From Bacteroidota bacterium (GTDB taxonomy: Bacteria; Bacteroidota; Bacteroidia; Chitinophagales; Chitinophagaceae): a DNA stretch of 64,000 nucleotides. This document shows, piece by piece, positions 45,622 through 53,662 of the stretch; within the stretch, counting starts at the first letter, position 1, and each line of letters begins with the position of its first letter. The translations under genes were made by a program, and so were the position numbers. The notes beneath the pieces are model-generated. The model was not told the DNA's origin and did no database searches. It was given only the letters and a program-made list of their open reading frames with translations. The stretch is from positions 1-64,000 of the forward strand of contig CANHGS010000006.1 of assembly GCA_947460595.1 (NCBI GenBank), read 5' to 3'.

Positions 45622-48600
45622 TTATTCGGATGTTTCATCATCCGGTTCGGTCAATTCATGCAGCGCTATGGCCATGTCATTCTCCTTGACAAAATTGCAC
45701 CAATGACAGTCAGATTTGCCACAACCTCTATATAATTCCCGATCCTGAATTTTTTTCCAGACCGTTTTTATCTGTTGCGTAACGGTAGTCATGTCTGCAG
45801 GATGAATGACAATCTTCTCTTTTTTAAATTGCTTTTTCTTATCGGGTTCAATAAAGTCAAATTCAGTACTTACTACTTTCCAGTTTTTCTGGTCATAATG
45901 GTCTACCAAGATTTTGTAGAATACCGCCTGACGCCAATAATCTCCACCATTGGGCTCTTTGTCATCAGGGGCCGATAGTTTTTTGCGTGCTTTTTCAAAG
46001 TCGCCGGTTTTATAGTCAACTACGTTTACATTGGTTCCGTCAAATTCTAGTTTGTCTAGTTTACCTTTTAAGGGAACGCCTTCTACCACTACATTGCGGA
46101 TGCTTCTTTCTACAGCTACTACTTTATTCCAACTATTAATGTAGTACTGATAATAATCGGTCAAGACTATCTGACCCTGCTCCATTCTTCTATTAAATTC
46201 TTCCTTGGTAAAGTTTTCTCTATGCCTGTGCATATACCATTCAAAATCATCTATGAATACCCTGAGTTCAGGAAATTTTTCCTGTTCCTGCATTTTGCTA
46301 AACAGCTTTTCCAAAGCATAGTGTACCGCAGATCCAAATTCAGTGGCTTCAGATTTTCCAGAGGGAACACGAACCAGGTTCTGATAATAAAATTGCAAGG
46401 GACATTTCAGATAGTTGTTTAGTGCCGTTACGTTCATCACAAATTTCTCCAGCATTCGGCTAACAAAATCTGCTTCCATTTTGGCAATTTCAGGGGCTAA
46501 ATCGGCTTCAAAATCTAGTAGGGCAAATTCACTCAAAGCATCCTGTGACAAGCTTACTGGTTGAATACCCAAACTGTGCTCTTCCAAGATTTCGGCCAAA
46601 AACATGGTAGGCTCCAATGGCTTGCCGTCATTTTTAAAACGACTAAAAGAAATCTGTAATTGCTGTTCTGCCCTAGTCAAAGCCACGTAAAACAAGCGCC
46701 TTAATTCTTCTTCTTCGCTATGAACGGGGGCTGTGCTAAACATGGTGTCTGGCAATTGGTAACCACCGCCAGGTTTGCGCTTTTTCTCCCAATTAGAAGC
46801 ATTACAACCCGCAAAAAATACGGCTTCAAATTCCAACCCCTTAGATCCATGAGCCGTCATTAGGTTTACCCCTTTTTCTGTACCACTTACTTGTACCAAT
46901 GGCAATGCTAATTCCTCTTTTTCCATTAAAGAGAAGATATTCACCAACTGCTCTAAACTTAGGTGAGGATTTCTTCTGGCCTCTTCTTTGATAAACTCAA
47001 ACAAACCACTCAATACTTGTAAGTGCCAGTGTTTGTCTGGGCTTTGCATAATCCAACCCAAGACCTTGGTTTGTTGAATTACTTGTTCTACCAAATTAAT
47101 CAAGCTACTATTGGCAATGGCAGCAATCAAATTCTCAATGGCAATACTAACTAGGGCAAAGCCTTTTGCTGGTGCTTGACTAAACAAATCTGCAGCGGGG
47201 GCATTGGCTTTTTCCCTGATCTGTTTGCGCAAACTAGTTTTGTTGGCACCATATTTTAGATCCGCTACTTTGGCTGTGATTTCTGCAATTTCCATGGCAG
47301 GAATTCCAAACCAATTAAAATGCAGAATTTGAAACAGCATTTCTTCTCCACCAAAAGCTGTGTCCCACTCAGCAGCCAAATATTTTAAAAAGAGAATAAT
47401 CCTTTGAGCCAGTGGTATCTCAAGTAGATTTAAATTTCGCTTACTATAAACCGGAATCTGTTTTTCTTTAAAGAATTGTGTGAGCGCTTCTCCGTATTTG
47501 TTTTCTTTATAAATGACACCTATTTTCCCGGGTGCCATTCCCTTGGCTAGTAAGGTTTCTACTTCTAAACAGATGCCAATCATTTCTTGGCGCATGGATT
47601 CGTATTCCTTGATTTTTGGAGGGTCCGTAATACCGTTTAATTTTCCGTTAGAACTTATGAGGTCTTTGCTCAAACCCGGCATCTGTTTCATCAAACGCTC
47701 CTGATTGCGGTCTATTAAAGTTTTGGCAATATCCAAGATAGGTTGGGTTGATCTATAATTATTGGTCAAGACTACTTTAACCAGGTCTGCTTCATAACGC
47801 TTGGCTAAAGCCGTCATGTTCTCCACGTTGGCGCCTTGAAAACGATAAATACTTTGGTCATCATCCCCCACCACAAAAACATTGGGTTGTTCCCAGTAAT
47901 TGATGAGTAATTCAACAATATTATTTTGGGTACCACTGGTGTCTTGGTATTCATCAACTAAGATGTAAAGAAACTGCTCTTGGTATCGCATGAGCAATGA
48001 AGGGTTTTCTTCAAAAGCTTTGATGACCCAGTTGATCATATCGTCAAAGTCATACCTATTCCTGCTACGCATCAATTGCTGGAACCTATCAAATTCATTG
48101 ACGGCAGCCCTTAGTTTCTCCATGCGTTCACGCTCTTCTGCAATCTTATTTTCCTTCTTGTCACCAGCTTTAAATTGTTTGTACGCCCGCTTGTACACAA
48201 ACTCATCACGGGTTTCAATCTCTGATAAATAGGCATCAATTCTTTCATTGATATGCGCAGGTGTCCAGCCTTCCTTTTTCATATTGCTGAACAAATTTTG
48301 CAGATTGCCTATTTCATAATAGACATCGCCCCGATAACGTTTTAATAAATGATTCTTAGGAAAACTATCTATCAATTGTTTGAATAAGTCAATCCTTTCA
48401 AGGTCTGAAACTGGATCCAAACTTGTTTTTTCAAACAAGGAAAGATTGTCTTGAATAATATTATTACAAAAAGCGTGAAAGGTATAGATATGTACTTTAT
48501 AGGCATCGGCTCCAATAAAACCCAACAAGCGTTTTCGCATGGCCACTGCACCCGCATCGGTATAAGTTAAGCAGAGAATATTATCGGGTTGGGCATCCGT

Positions 48601-48771
48601 ATCAAGCAGTATTTTCCCAATTCTTGCACCTAGAATCTGCGTCTTACCCGTACCTGGGCCAGCAATGACCATGACTGGTCCCTCAATGGTATCAACTGCT
48701 TTTTTCTGTTCTTTGTTCAGACCGGTATACACTTCTAAAAACCGGGCTTTTTGTTCCTCCTGATTTGCCAT
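45622..48771 (-). CDS. UvrD/PcrA-type helicase with C-terminal PD-(D/E)XK nuclease
   Basis: 1049 residues, cytoplasmic DNA helicase-nuclease. Superfamily 1 motifs: GPGTGKTQ (38-45), LVDEYQDTSGTQ, GDDDQSIYRFQGA, VVLTNNYRSTQPI, NLMTAHGSKGLEFEAVF and LRRLFYVALTRAEQQL. The last 280 residues hold a RecB-like nuclease fold (EFGSAVHYALEKLF, NVVDYKTGDFEKARKK near residue 920) and a cysteine cluster (GCGKSDCHWC near 1020) resembling the iron-sulfur staple of AddB-type nucleases. It may act in double-strand break end processing like AddAB; no AddB-like partner is in the window. Confidence 0.9.
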   Translation of the reverse strand: MANQEEQKARFLEVYTGLNKEQKKAVDTIEGPVMVIAGPGTGKTQILGARIGKILLDTDAQPDNILCLTYTDAGAVAMRKRLLGFIGADAYKVHIYTFHAFCNNIIQDNLSLFEKTSLDPVSDLERIDLFKQLIDSFPKNHLLKRYRGDVYYEIGNLQNLFSNMKKEGWTPAHINERIDAYLSEIETRDEFVYKRAYKQFKAGDKKENKIAEERERMEKLRAAVNEFDRFQQLMRSRNRYDFDDMINWVIKAFEENPSLLMRYQEQFLYILVDEYQDTSGTQNNIVELLINYWEQPNVFVVGDDDQSIYRFQGANVENMTALAKRYEADLVKVVLTNNYRSTQPILDIAKTLIDRNQERLMKQMPGLSKDLISSNGKLNGITDPPKIKEYESMRQEMIGICLEVETLLAKGMAPGKIGVIYKENKYGEALTQFFKEKQIPVYSKRNLNLLEIPLAQRIILFLKYLAAEWDTAFGGEEMLFQILHFNWFGIPAMEIAEITAKVADLKYGANKTSLRKQIREKANAPAADLFSQAPAKGFALVSIAIENLIAAIANSSLINLVEQVIQQTKVLGWIMQSPDKHWHLQVLSGLFEFIKEEARRNPHLSLEQLVNIFSLMEKEELALPLVQVSGTEKGVNLMTAHGSKGLEFEAVFFAGCNASNWEKKRKPGGGYQLPDTMFSTAPVHSEEEELRRLFYVALTRAEQQLQISFSRFKNDGKPLEPTMFLAEILEEHSLGIQPVSLSQDALSEFALLDFEADLAPEIAKMEADFVSRMLEKFVMNVTALNNYLKCPLQFYYQNLVRVPSGKSEATEFGSAVHYALEKLFSKMQEQEKFPELRVFIDDFEWYMHRHRENFTKEEFNRRMEQGQIVLTDYYQYYINSWNKVVAVERSIRNVVVEGVPLKGKLDKLEFDGTNVNVVDYKTGDFEKARKKLSAPDDKEPNGGDYWRQAVFYKILVDHYDQKNWKVVSTEFDFIEPDKKKQFKKEKIVIHPADMTTVTQQIKTVWKKIQDRELYRGCGKSDCHWCNFVKENDMAIALHELTEPDDETSE

Positions 48772-48871
48772 AGGTTAAAGATAATCAAACATCCTTGCCC
48801 AAATCCCTTATCAAATGCTTGTTGGACCCAACATTCTTAGTCAAACACTGTTATAATAGCAAACAACCAAT

Positions 48872-49375
48872 ATGTCTAGGACCTATTCCATTAAAACCGT
48901 TCAGAAAATCCCTGTTTCTTTAGATCAAGCCTGGGATTTTTTCAGCAAACCGGATAACCTGAAAGATATTACTCCCAGCAATCTTGGGTTTTTGATTAAG
49001 TCTAAGCACCATGGCACTACCATGTATCCTGGCCAAATTATAGAATATACCGTAAAACCCATTTTGGGCATCCCCCTTTATTGGATGACAGAAATTACCA
49101 CGGTAGCGGATCATACTTATTTCATTGACGAACAACGTTTTGGGCCCTATACCCTTTGGCATCACCAACACCATTTCAAAGCCATTGAAGGAGGTGTTGA
49201 AATGACCGATATTGTACATTATCGCTTACCTCTTTGGGTCTTAGGTGATATTGCCAATACACTATTTGTTCAATCTCAGTTGCAGGGCATTTTTGATCAT
49301 CGTTTTTTTGCTACTGAACAAAAATTTGGTATTTGGCCTGGGGGACAAGAGAAAATAGTCCGCTTCAACGGATAG
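48872..49375 (+). CDS. SRPBCC-family ligand-binding protein
   Basis: 167 residues with the START/SRPBCC helix-grip pattern: YSIKTVQKIPVSLDQAWDFF, the GLAL-type ITPSNLGFLI stretch, PILGIPLYWMTEIT and GGVEMTDIVHYRLP. Related proteins are annotated as ligand-binding SRPBCC or cyclase/dehydrase; the ligand is unknown. Cytoplasmic. It is transcribed alone, divergent from the helicase and convergent with the GHL10 gene. Confidence 0.82.
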   Translation: MSRTYSIKTVQKIPVSLDQAWDFFSKPDNLKDITPSNLGFLIKSKHHGTTMYPGQIIEYTVKPILGIPLYWMTEITTVADHTYFIDEQRFGPYTLWHHQHHFKAIEGGVEMTDIVHYRLPLWVLGDIANTLFVQSQLQGIFDHRFFATEQKFGIWPGGQEKIVRFNG

Positions 49376-49385
49376 AATAAAAAAT

Positions 49386-50867
49386 TTATTTCAATTCTAA
49401 AAGCTGGCTAACATTGTTGTTGCGGTCTACCGCAGCAACACAAATACGCTTTCCTTCTGTATCAGGCACTTTGGAAAGATCTAATAAGGCCGATTTATCA
49501 GTCACAACCAATTGAACCAATTGTGCATTTACCAATTTTACAGCTAGCCCTTGATCCAAAATAAATATGGCAAATCCTTTAATACGCTCGGTTCCCTTAT
49601 TTTCTAAATGCACCATCATCCCCGCTTTTTTTGTGACCGTTGGCTGGTCAGGAACAGCGTCATCAATCCAAGGCATGGGGGGAACTAAGGCGGGGTAGTA
49701 ATAATAATTATTTCTCAAAGAATCATTCCAACCATTGGGATTTTTCTCAAATACCTTACTATTAAAATAAACTGATCCCTGTGTGGTGGGATACTTACGC
49801 AAAAGTTCTAATTGCATTGGCAATTCTGTTGGGTTTCTCCAAGCCGCATTAGTGCCTGCTCTATAAAAGCCGTGTCCAATAAATAATTGTTTGCCATAAC
49901 TGTGTTGGTTCCACCAATCAACTAGCACATCATAATCAGCCAATTTGTGACCACGCTCCCAATAGAGTTGTGGAACCACATAATCAATCCACCCTTTTTC
50001 AAGCCAAAGTAAAATATCGGCATACAAATCATCGTAATTAGTTTGTCCGCCCTTGGTTTCACTACCCATGGGGTCTTGACTTTTGTTGCGCCAAATGCCA
50101 AAGGGACTGATCCCAAATTTTACTCTTGGATTGGTAGCTCTTATGGTTTGATACAAGTTTTTAATCACACTGTCTACATTGCTTCTGCGCCAGTTTTCTT
50201 TGTTCATTCCTTTGCCATACTGTTGATAAGCAGCTTGGTCAGGAAATTCTTTTCCCGCTATGCGATAAGGATAAAAATAATCATCCATATGTATGGCGTC
50301 AATATCATACCTACTTACTATGTCTTTAACTACTCTTGCCGTATGTTGTTGAACTTCTGGTAATGCTGGATTAAAGTATTTTTTTCCTCCATATTCCAAA
50401 AACCATTCAGGATGCAAACGGGTTAAATGTGTAGGGGCAACAGAAGAAGTTTTCATGTTAAAGACAGCCCTGTAAGGATTCATCCACGCGTGAAATTCTA
50501 ATCCCCGAATATGGGTTTCTTGAATCATGAACTCAAGTGGATCGTAGTAGGGTACCGGCGCTTTTCCTTGCTTGCCTGTTAAAAATTCGCTCCAGGGTTC
50601 TAAAGCAGACGGATATAATGCATCGCCCGAAGGCCTAATTTGCACAACAACAGCATTCATGCCATTGTGTTGGTGCATGTCTAATAATTTGATAAACTCA
50701 GCTTTTTGTTCTGCAACAGAAAGGTTCTTACTGCTGGGCCAATCAATATTGTCAACAGTGGCTACCCATACAGCTCTGAATTCATAATTGTTGGAATGCT
50801 TTACCTGGGCATTGCCGGATAATAAGCCGCAAATCATTGCGGCACAAAATGCGGGAAATAGCTTCAT
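49386..50867 (-). CDS. GHL10-family glycoside hydrolase-like protein
   Basis: 493 residues; signal peptide MKLFPAFCAAMICGLLSGNAQ. The body matches the GHL10/DUF187 TIM-barrel family: EFRAVWVATVDNIDWPSS, HQHNGMNAVVVQIRPSGDAL, LEFHAWMNPYRA, DIDAIHMDDYFYPY (likely acidic residues) and GISPFGIWRNKS. The family is thought to cleave peptidoglycan-like or other glycans (relative of YngK). A C-terminal about 90 residues look like an Ig or FN3-type module. Exported or periplasmic. Confidence 0.87.
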   Translation of the reverse strand: MKLFPAFCAAMICGLLSGNAQVKHSNNYEFRAVWVATVDNIDWPSSKNLSVAEQKAEFIKLLDMHQHNGMNAVVVQIRPSGDALYPSALEPWSEFLTGKQGKAPVPYYDPLEFMIQETHIRGLEFHAWMNPYRAVFNMKTSSVAPTHLTRLHPEWFLEYGGKKYFNPALPEVQQHTARVVKDIVSRYDIDAIHMDDYFYPYRIAGKEFPDQAAYQQYGKGMNKENWRRSNVDSVIKNLYQTIRATNPRVKFGISPFGIWRNKSQDPMGSETKGGQTNYDDLYADILLWLEKGWIDYVVPQLYWERGHKLADYDVLVDWWNQHSYGKQLFIGHGFYRAGTNAAWRNPTELPMQLELLRKYPTTQGSVYFNSKVFEKNPNGWNDSLRNNYYYYPALVPPMPWIDDAVPDQPTVTKKAGMMVHLENKGTERIKGFAIFILDQGLAVKLVNAQLVQLVVTDKSALLDLSKVPDTEGKRICVAAVDRNNNVSQLLELK

Positions 50868-50968
50868 CTAGCTAAGATAAAACCTTGTTTTCAGGCAAAA
50901 ATGGAATGTGGATTGATTCTAGCTATAAGAGCAGGTAATGCACATTGTTTAAGGAGTATATTGTGCAG

Positions 50969-52096
50969 CTAATCCTCCCATACAGTCAATCCTTCACTGC
51001 AATTGGAACAAATATCTATCTGTTTTCGGCTGGTACTAAGCTCTTTTCTAAATTGTTGGTAATTGCTATTATTCCATGTTTCTTTAAAGCTTTGGGTATG
51101 TAAATTACCCAATTGGTGCATGGCGTCTTTGTCAAAACAGCAAGGAACAACCAAACCATCCCAGGTAATGACATTGGCATGCCAGAGCTTCCAACAATGA
51201 TTACTCAAACCACTTTTGACCATTCTTTTACCATCCCTGCCCATTTTATATCGGCTGTATTTATCAATGCTGGGTACTAAATTGTTTGGGTCGTTTTCAA
51301 AATCATAGACTTGTGCTGTTTTAAATCGCACTTGGTCTACGCCAATAGATGCACCCAGTGCCTTGATTTCATGAATCTGATGTTCATTGGGCTTTACCAC
51401 CAAGAATTGGAAAAAAACAAAGGGTGTTTTGCTATTCAATGCTTTTTTCCATTTTACAATATTCCTGGCGCCTTCTAATACTTTTTCCAATTTTCCGCCT
51501 ACTCGGTATTGCTCATACACGTCTTGACTGGTCCCGTCTATTGAGATAATTAAACGGTCCAGCCCACTTTCTACTGTTTGCTTGGCTTTTTCATTGGTTA
51601 AATAATGGGCATTGGTAGAAGTGGCCGTATAAATACCTTTGTCATGAGCGTATTTGACCATGGTCAAAAAGTCTGGATTCAAATAAGGCTCCCCCTGAAA
51701 ATAGAAAATGAGGTACAATAGCTCTTTGTAAATCTCATCAATGGTTTTTTTGAAAAAACTGCTTTCCAACATTCCTGTAGGTCTGCTAAATTCTCTAAGT
51801 CCGCTAGGGCATTCAGGACATCGTAGGTTACAAGAAGTAGTTGGCTCAAAAGAAATAGAGATGGGATAACCCCATTGAACAGGTTTGCCTGTTAATTTGG
51901 TTAACTGAAAGCTAGCATACACTTTCAAGCCGTTCCAGAAACGCCTGAAAGTCAACTTCCTTAACAGATTTAGACTATCATTCCAATTAAAGTAGGCCAT
52001 ATCTGTGTAAAAATAAGGTAGCAACGCCAAGAACCGATCATTAACAAATTTTAGTATCTGTTTTCTCAAAAAACAGTTGCTTAAATGACCAATCAA
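50969..52096 (-). CDS. Radical SAM / SPASM-domain protein
   Basis: 375 residues. The SAM-iron-sulfur motif CNLRCPEC (Cys89, Cys93, Cys96 from this start) lies in SFEPTTSCNLRCPECPSGL. A C-terminal SPASM region has clustered cysteines (SNHCWKLWHANV, VPCCFDKDAM, IDICSNCSEG) for auxiliary iron-sulfur centres. Such enzymes modify peptides or act in cofactor or polysaccharide maturation; no precursor peptide is seen nearby. A later start at 52000 (MAYFNWNDSL) is equally possible. It is divergent from the FNR-like regulator. Confidence 0.87.
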   Translation of the reverse strand: MIGHLSNCFLRKQILKFVNDRFLALLPYFYTDMAYFNWNDSLNLLRKLTFRRFWNGLKVYASFQLTKLTGKPVQWGYPISISFEPTTSCNLRCPECPSGLREFSRPTGMLESSFFKKTIDEIYKELLYLIFYFQGEPYLNPDFLTMVKYAHDKGIYTATSTNAHYLTNEKAKQTVESGLDRLIISIDGTSQDVYEQYRVGGKLEKVLEGARNIVKWKKALNSKTPFVFFQFLVVKPNEHQIHEIKALGASIGVDQVRFKTAQVYDFENDPNNLVPSIDKYSRYKMGRDGKRMVKSGLSNHCWKLWHANVITWDGLVVPCCFDKDAMHQLGNLHTQSFKETWNNSNYQQFRKELSTSRKQIDICSNCSEGLTVWED

Positions 52097-52235
52097 AGTT
52101 GGAACAGGGTTATTCGTTAAAACTTGTAACTTACATTAGTTTATAGCTGGATCGTAAATCAGGCTTAAAACTTAAACAAATAATCCCTACTTGGTTTGAA
52201 AGAACCTAATTTGTTTCACCTTTTAATCTTAATTC

Positions 52236-52946
52236 ATGACCCACTTTCATGAACCCACCGATTGCCAATCTTGCAATCAACGTTTTACATCTGTTTTTTG
52301 TAAAGCCAAACAGCAATTTATTGCAGAGATCAACGAACAAAAAGTTTGTAATGTTTACAAAAAAGGACAAACTATTTTCAATGAGGGATCTCATCCATTT
52401 GGTGTTTACTGTATTAATGAAGGAAAGGTAAAATTATCACATCTTGGTGATGATGGTAAAGAGCAAATTATTCGTTTATTGCGCGGTGGCGATGTGTTAG
52501 GTTATCGGGCATTATTAAGTGGAGAAAGATATAGTGCAAGTGCTATAGTTTTAGAAGACACGCAGGTATGTTTTATTCCAAAAGAATTATTCATTAGTAT
52601 ACTCAAAAACGATGCAGGGCTTGCATTTGAGATGATGAAGCTACTTAGTGATGAATTGCATAAAGCAGAAGTTAAACTAACACACTTAGCTCAAAAACCC
52701 ATTAGAGAAAGATTGGCTGAAACCTTATTGTTTATTAAAGAAACCTATGGTTATGAATCCGATGGAGTAACGCTTAATGTGCGTTTGTCCAGAGAAGAAA
52801 TTGCCAATTTAGTAGGAACAGCTACAGAGTCTACCATTCGATTGTTGAGTGAATTTAAAAAAGGAGGTATGGTAGAATTGGAAGGTAAAAAAATCAAGAT
52901 TCTCCGCCAAAAAGAGTTGATACGAACAGCAAATCTGCAAGATTAA
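52236..52946 (+). CDS. FNR-type Crp/Fnr transcriptional regulator
   Basis: 236 residues. The N-terminus has C-x2-C-x8-C (Cys10, Cys13, Cys22); a fourth, Cys112, sits in QVCFIPKE, matching the position of Cys122 in the MVCEIP stretch of E. coli FNR. Together these could hold a 4Fe-4S oxygen sensor. A cyclic-nucleotide-type barrel (FNEGSHPFGVYCINEGKVKL, LGYRALLSG) is followed by a Crp-type HTH (SREEIANLVGTATESTIRLL) with the Glu and Arg that read TGA half-sites conserved. It probably controls the hemerythrin-ccoI and cco promoters downstream. Confidence 0.9.
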   Translation: MTHFHEPTDCQSCNQRFTSVFCKAKQQFIAEINEQKVCNVYKKGQTIFNEGSHPFGVYCINEGKVKLSHLGDDGKEQIIRLLRGGDVLGYRALLSGERYSASAIVLEDTQVCFIPKELFISILKNDAGLAFEMMKLLSDELHKAEVKLTHLAQKPIRERLAETLLFIKETYGYESDGVTLNVRLSREEIANLVGTATESTIRLLSEFKKGGMVELEGKKIKILRQKELIRTANLQD

Positions 52947-52979
52947 TAGCCCCAAGCCCTATAAATATTGCATAAAACA

Positions 52980-53014
52980 TGATAAAAATCATGTGGCTGG
53001 TTGAGTACTGTCAT
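52980..53014 (+). promoter_or_regulatory. Tandem FNR-type boxes upstream of hemerythrin gene
   Basis: Box 1 is TGATaaaaATCA (52980-52991), inside an 18-base palindrome ACATGATAAAAATCATGT. Box 2 is TTGAgtactgTCAT (53001-53014). Both are TGA-N6-TCA as bound by FNR/Crp proteins. The centres are 22 bp apart. A TACCTTGC element 22 bases after box 2 could be the -7 box, placing box 2 near -42. Confidence 0.65.
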
Positions 53015-53060
53015 TTAGGTTCCCATTGCTGGATTCTACCTTGCAATCAAATTAGGAATC

Positions 53061-53603
53061 ATGTTACTCAATCAGTCCGATACATTTTCCAATGAGCTAT
53101 TAAGCCCTGTAGGATTGTGCGCCCTTATTCAAGGGGAGTACCATCCCTCTATAAATGCCTCTTGTAGGAAAATTGAGGATTTTCTGCTTTCAAGTCATTT
53201 TGGTAAAGACTTATCTATACCATCTTCAGAATTGGTTCAATTAGTGTTCATGAAATTGGCCGATGAAATACGCCATTTCTTTTTAAAGGAATCTGGTATT
53301 ATTTTTCCAGCTATTCAGAAAATTGGCAAGCAGCACAAGGGGAAAGACCATAAGGACAGGCCACAGGCAATTCATTTACAAAATCCTTTATTGGAAACCA
53401 TCCATCAGTGTCAGCAGGTGATTATGAACCTGCTTCAAAAGTTAAGGCATTTATTGGAGGACTATAATATTCAACCTAATTGGCACAAAGACTGGAAAGA
53501 ATGTGTCAATGAAATGTACCTATTAGAAACCAAAATCTATCAATGGGTTCATATTGAGGGTAGTTTGCTATATCCAAAATTATCTAGTAAGCACCACAGT
53601 TAA
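53061..53603 (+). CDS. Hemerythrin-domain protein (RIC/ScdA C-terminal-like)
   Basis: 180 residues, mostly helical, with hemerythrin-like His/Glu ligands spaced along it: QGEYHPS, EIRHFFLKESGIIFPAI, LETIHQCQQV and WVHIEGSLLYPKL. The H-x3-E...FP and H-x2-E...YP pattern resembles the di-iron domain of RIC/YtfE repair proteins, which protect iron-sulfur centres from nitric oxide and oxidative damage. The usual N-terminal ScdA domain is absent. Its place between an FNR regulator and the cbb3 oxidase genes supports a role in low-oxygen or NO physiology. Confidence 0.78.
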   Translation: MLLNQSDTFSNELLSPVGLCALIQGEYHPSINASCRKIEDFLLSSHFGKDLSIPSSELVQLVFMKLADEIRHFFLKESGIIFPAIQKIGKQHKGKDHKDRPQAIHLQNPLLETIHQCQQVIMNLLQKLRHLLEDYNIQPNWHKDWKECVNEMYLLETKIYQWVHIEGSLLYPKLSSKHHS

Positions 53604-53662
53604 TGGCCATTGCCCTTAAATGATAGATTCCCCTATTCCTAAAAAATCACTAAATACAATAC

